Shown here: positions 12,694 through 14,548 of the stretch, one piece after another
Layout of the letters: every line of letters starts with the position of its first letter
How positions within the stretch are numbered: position 1 is the first letter of the stretch
Source: an uncultured Tessaracoccus sp.
Lineage (GTDB): Bacteria > Actinomycetota > Actinomycetes > Propionibacteriales > Propionibacteriaceae
Length of the DNA stretch: 14,548 bases
Direction of reading: 5' to 3'
Assembly (NCBI RefSeq): GCF_947255005.1
Contig: NZ_CAMYFI010000055.1
Span: forward strand, 1 to 14,548
The notes under the pieces: model-generated
What the model was told of the DNA's origin: nothing
Seen by the model: the letters and a program-made list of their open reading frames with translations, nothing else
The model's database searches: none
Program-made: the position numbers and the translations under genes

Positions 12694-13518
12694 GTGACTT
12701 GGTTTGAAGGCATCATTTTAGGACTCGTGCAGGGGCTCACGGAGTTTCTACCCATCTCCTCGAGCGCCCACGTATCCATCGTCGGGCAACTGCTGTTCAA
12801 CGGGCGTGACCCCGGCGCCGCTTTCACCGCCGTCACCCAGCTAGGCACCGAAGCCGCCGTGCTCGTGTATTTCTGGAAGGACATTACGCGCATCATCCAC
12901 CGGTGGTGCCTCGCACTCGTCGGCAAGTATGACCGCAACGACCCCGACGTGCGTATTGGGTGGTTGGTGATCATCGGCTCAATTCCTATCGTCGCGCTGG
13001 GGCTGCTGCTGGAGGACGCCATTGATTCGGGCCTGCGGAACCTCTGGGTGACCGTGGCGATGCTCGCCGTCGTCGCCATCGTGCTCGCCATCGCCGACCG
13101 CCACGGCGCCCAGAACCACCGCGAACTCGACAAGCTTTCCTGGGGGCACGGCGTGGCGCTCGGTTTCTTCCAAGCCGCCGCGCTGATCCCCGGCGTGTCC
13201 CGCTCGGGCGCGACGATTTCCGGCGGCCTCTTCCTGGGCTACAGCCGTGAAGCCTCCGCCCGGTACGCGTTCCTGTTGGCGCTGCCGGCCGTGTTTGGCT
13301 CGGGCCTGTACAAACTGAAGGACATCGGCTCCGACGGTGCGGTCAGCTGGGGGCCGACGATCCTCGCCACCCTCATCGCTTTCGTCGTGGGCTACGCGGT
13401 GATCGCTTGGCTGCTGCGCTACATCTCGACGCACTCGTTCAAGGTCTTCGTCTGGTACCGACTCGGGCTCGCCGCCGTCGTCGCGGCACTGTTGCTCGGC
13501 GGGGTGCTCACTGCCTGA
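12694..13518 (+). CDS. uppP: Undecaprenyl-diphosphate phosphatase (BacA/UppP)
   Basis: Integral membrane enzyme that removes a phosphate from undecaprenyl diphosphate, recycling the lipid carrier for peptidoglycan and other envelope polymers; overexpression of the family gives bacitracin resistance. 274 residues, normal length. Both active-site regions are intact: QGLTEFLPISSSAH (13-26; E17, S22-24, H26) and PGVSRSGATIS (166-176; R170). Predicted helices span about 5-20, 45-60, 87-105, 116-135, 150-165, 190-206, 220-240 and 252-272. The GTG start at 12694 has AAAGG 7 nt upstream. It is divergent from the three-gene operon and 26 nt before the aldo/keto reductase gene. The pairing of uppP next to the MSMEG_4193 trio and mshC recurs in Actinobacteria as far as I recall. 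Confidence 0.96.
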   Translation: MTWFEGIILGLVQGLTEFLPISSSAHVSIVGQLLFNGRDPGAAFTAVTQLGTEAAVLVYFWKDITRIIHRWCLALVGKYDRNDPDVRIGWLVIIGSIPIVALGLLLEDAIDSGLRNLWVTVAMLAVVAIVLAIADRHGAQNHRELDKLSWGHGVALGFFQAAALIPGVSRSGATISGGLFLGYSREASARYAFLLALPAVFGSGLYKLKDIGSDGAVSWGPTILATLIAFVVGYAVIAWLLRYISTHSFKVFVWYRLGLAAVVAALLLGGVLTA

Positions 13519-13531
13519 GTCCGCCACGGCA

Positions 13532-13537
13532 TAGGCT
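13532..13537 (+). promoter_or_regulatory. -10 box for a leaderless aldo/keto reductase transcript
   Basis: TAGGCT, then GAACCGC (7 nt), then the ATG. The gene has no Shine-Dalgarno sequence, so either leaderless initiation or coupling to uppP would be needed. Confidence 0.45.
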
Positions 13538-13544
13538 GAACCGC

Positions 13545-14516
13545 ATGGAACAACGACCGCTGGGAACGTCCGGGCTGCGCGTGTCCCCCGTCGGGTTGGG
13601 AACGATGGCGTGGGGGCGCGACGTCGACGCTACCGTCGGGCGGCGCCTGATTGAGTCGTTCATCGAGCACGGGGGTTCCCTCATCGACACCGCACCGGCG
13701 TACGGTGCCGGAGCGGCGGAGAAGATTATTGGCGCGACGCTCTCCCGCGGTGTTCCGAGAGAATCCTTGGTGATCGCGACGAAGGCCGGTTTCGTGGTAC
13801 GTGACGGAACGCGCGTGATTGACACCTCGCGCGGCGCGCTCCTTGACGACCTCGCTCACTCCCTGCGCAGACTCGGCACCTCATACGTCGATCTGTGGCA
13901 GGTGCACGCCTGGGGCGATGCCCCCCTCGACGAGACCCTCGCCGCCATCGATGCAGCGGTGAGCGGCGGCATGGCGAGGTACGCGGGCGTCTCCAACTTC
14001 GTCGGGTGGCAAACCGCGACCGCCGCGACGTGGCAGAGCGCCGTGCCGGGTCGGGCTCGGCTCAGCAGCGTGCAGGTGGAGTACTCGCTCCTCGCTCGGC
14101 GCGCCGAGGTGGAAGTCATTGACGCCGCGCAGTATCACGGGCTCGGCGTGTTGGCGTGGAGCGCGCTCGGGCGTGGGGCTCTCACGGACAAGTACCGAGG
14201 CGGCCACGTGCCTCCCGACTCCCGGGCGGCCTCGCAACATTTCTCCTGGTTCCTGGAGCCCTATTTGCAGCCGCGGTCGCTGGCGATTTGCGAAGCGGTG
14301 GCACACGCCGCGCGAGGTCTCGGCCTCACCCCGGCCCAAGTCGCCCTGCTGTGGGTACGTGACGCGCCGCAGGTGGCGTCGGCACTCATCGGGCCGCGTA
14401 CTGTCGAACAGCTCGATGAGCTCATGGACATCGACAGCAAGCAACTCGTTCCCCCCATCGTCTCCGCGCTCGACGACATCTCCGGAGGCCCTAACGCCCT
14501 CCGCCCCGCCGCGTCC
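13545..14516 (+). CDS. Aldo/keto reductase, 3' end missing
   Basis: NADPH-dependent oxidoreductase of the aldo/keto reductase superfamily; 324 codons of chromosomal sequence and no stop before the contig end. The full catalytic tetrad is visible: D48 and Y53 in LIDTAPAYG, K80 in VIATKAGF, H121 in LWQVHAWG. The N-terminal beta-hairpin RPLGTSGLRVSPVGLGTMAWG, YAGVSNF (146-152), QVEYSLLARR (177-186), AWSALGRGALTDKY and the cofactor-binding SALIGPRTVEQLDE (279-292) are all in place, so only a few C-terminal residues are likely lost. The physiological substrate cannot be predicted. Translation past 14516 into the adapter gives an artificial tail (LSLIHISEPT) that must not be annotated. ATG 13545 is preceded by TAGGCT at 7 nt. 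Confidence 0.93.
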
Positions 14517-14548
14517 CTGTCTCTTATACACATCTCCGAGCCCACGAG
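14517..14548. other. Illumina Nextera (Tn5) adapter sequence, not genomic
   Basis: The last 32 bases begin with the 19-bp Tn5 mosaic end CTGTCTCTTATACACATCT (14517-14535). They continue with CCGAGCCCACGAG (14536-14548), the first 13 bases of the reverse-complemented Nextera read-2 adapter tail. This is uncut library adapter at a contig end. It is not a natural transposon. Confidence 0.98.

Noticed and set aside
14517..14535. A Tn5/IS50 mosaic end, which could be read as a natural mobile element.
   Set aside because: It continues directly into the synthetic Nextera tail and stops at the contig end, so it comes from library preparation.
13881..14545. Minus-strand frames beginning MYKRQ and MGSEMCIRD.
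   Set aside because: Their starts lie in the sequencing adapter, and they are antisense to the aldo/keto reductase.

Overview
This is a stretch of chromosome from a high-GC, mycothiol-producing actinobacterium. A Propionibacteriaceae-type or related genome is my guess from gene order. The pointers are the mycothiol ligase mshC, the actinobacterial trio SCO1664 family / DUF3090 / MSMEG_4193 family, a long-form HisG, and several TAGNNT -10 boxes placed 6-7 nt before an ATG, as in leaderless actinobacterial genes. The left edge cuts a gene. The last 32 bases (14517-14548) are not chromosomal: they match the Illumina Nextera/Tn5 transposase adapter.

Layout. Positions 1-1586 (minus strand) carry infC-rpmI-rplT and the start of a TrmH/SpoU RNA methyltransferase gene. 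In front of infC lie a good sigmaA-type promoter and a leader of about 160 nt holding an intrinsic terminator with a competing antiterminator pairing. infC itself appears to start at ATC. Positions 1967-6245 (minus) are a four-gene sugar ABC importer resembling the LpqY-SugABC trehalose system. It is clearly more AT-rich than its surroundings and sits between sseB and infC, so it looks like an inserted cassette. Positions 6498-7127 (minus) encode an SseB-domain protein, divergent from a small membrane protein (7196-7693, plus). That gene converges on a minus-strand unit, mshC-hisE-hisG-(PH-like membrane protein), at 7700-10654.

Positions 10712-12597 (minus) hold the actinobacterial three-gene system: MSMEG_4193-type phosphatase/phosphomutase, DUF3090 protein, and SCO1664-family PI-kinase-like protein. 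It lies directly upstream of mshC. Divergent from it are uppP (undecaprenyl-diphosphate phosphatase) and an aldo/keto reductase gene cut by the contig end.

How the genes work together. infC/rpmI/rplT are translation genes, probably under attenuation control. The importer takes up a disaccharide, by homology trehalose. mshC makes the penultimate intermediate of mycothiol, hisE and hisG catalyse the first two steps of histidine synthesis, and uppP recycles the lipid carrier for cell-wall synthesis. The kinase-like/phosphatase-like trio is uncharacterised. Its position beside mshC makes it the most interesting biology here. I found no CRISPR array, phage, insertion sequence, tRNA or rRNA.
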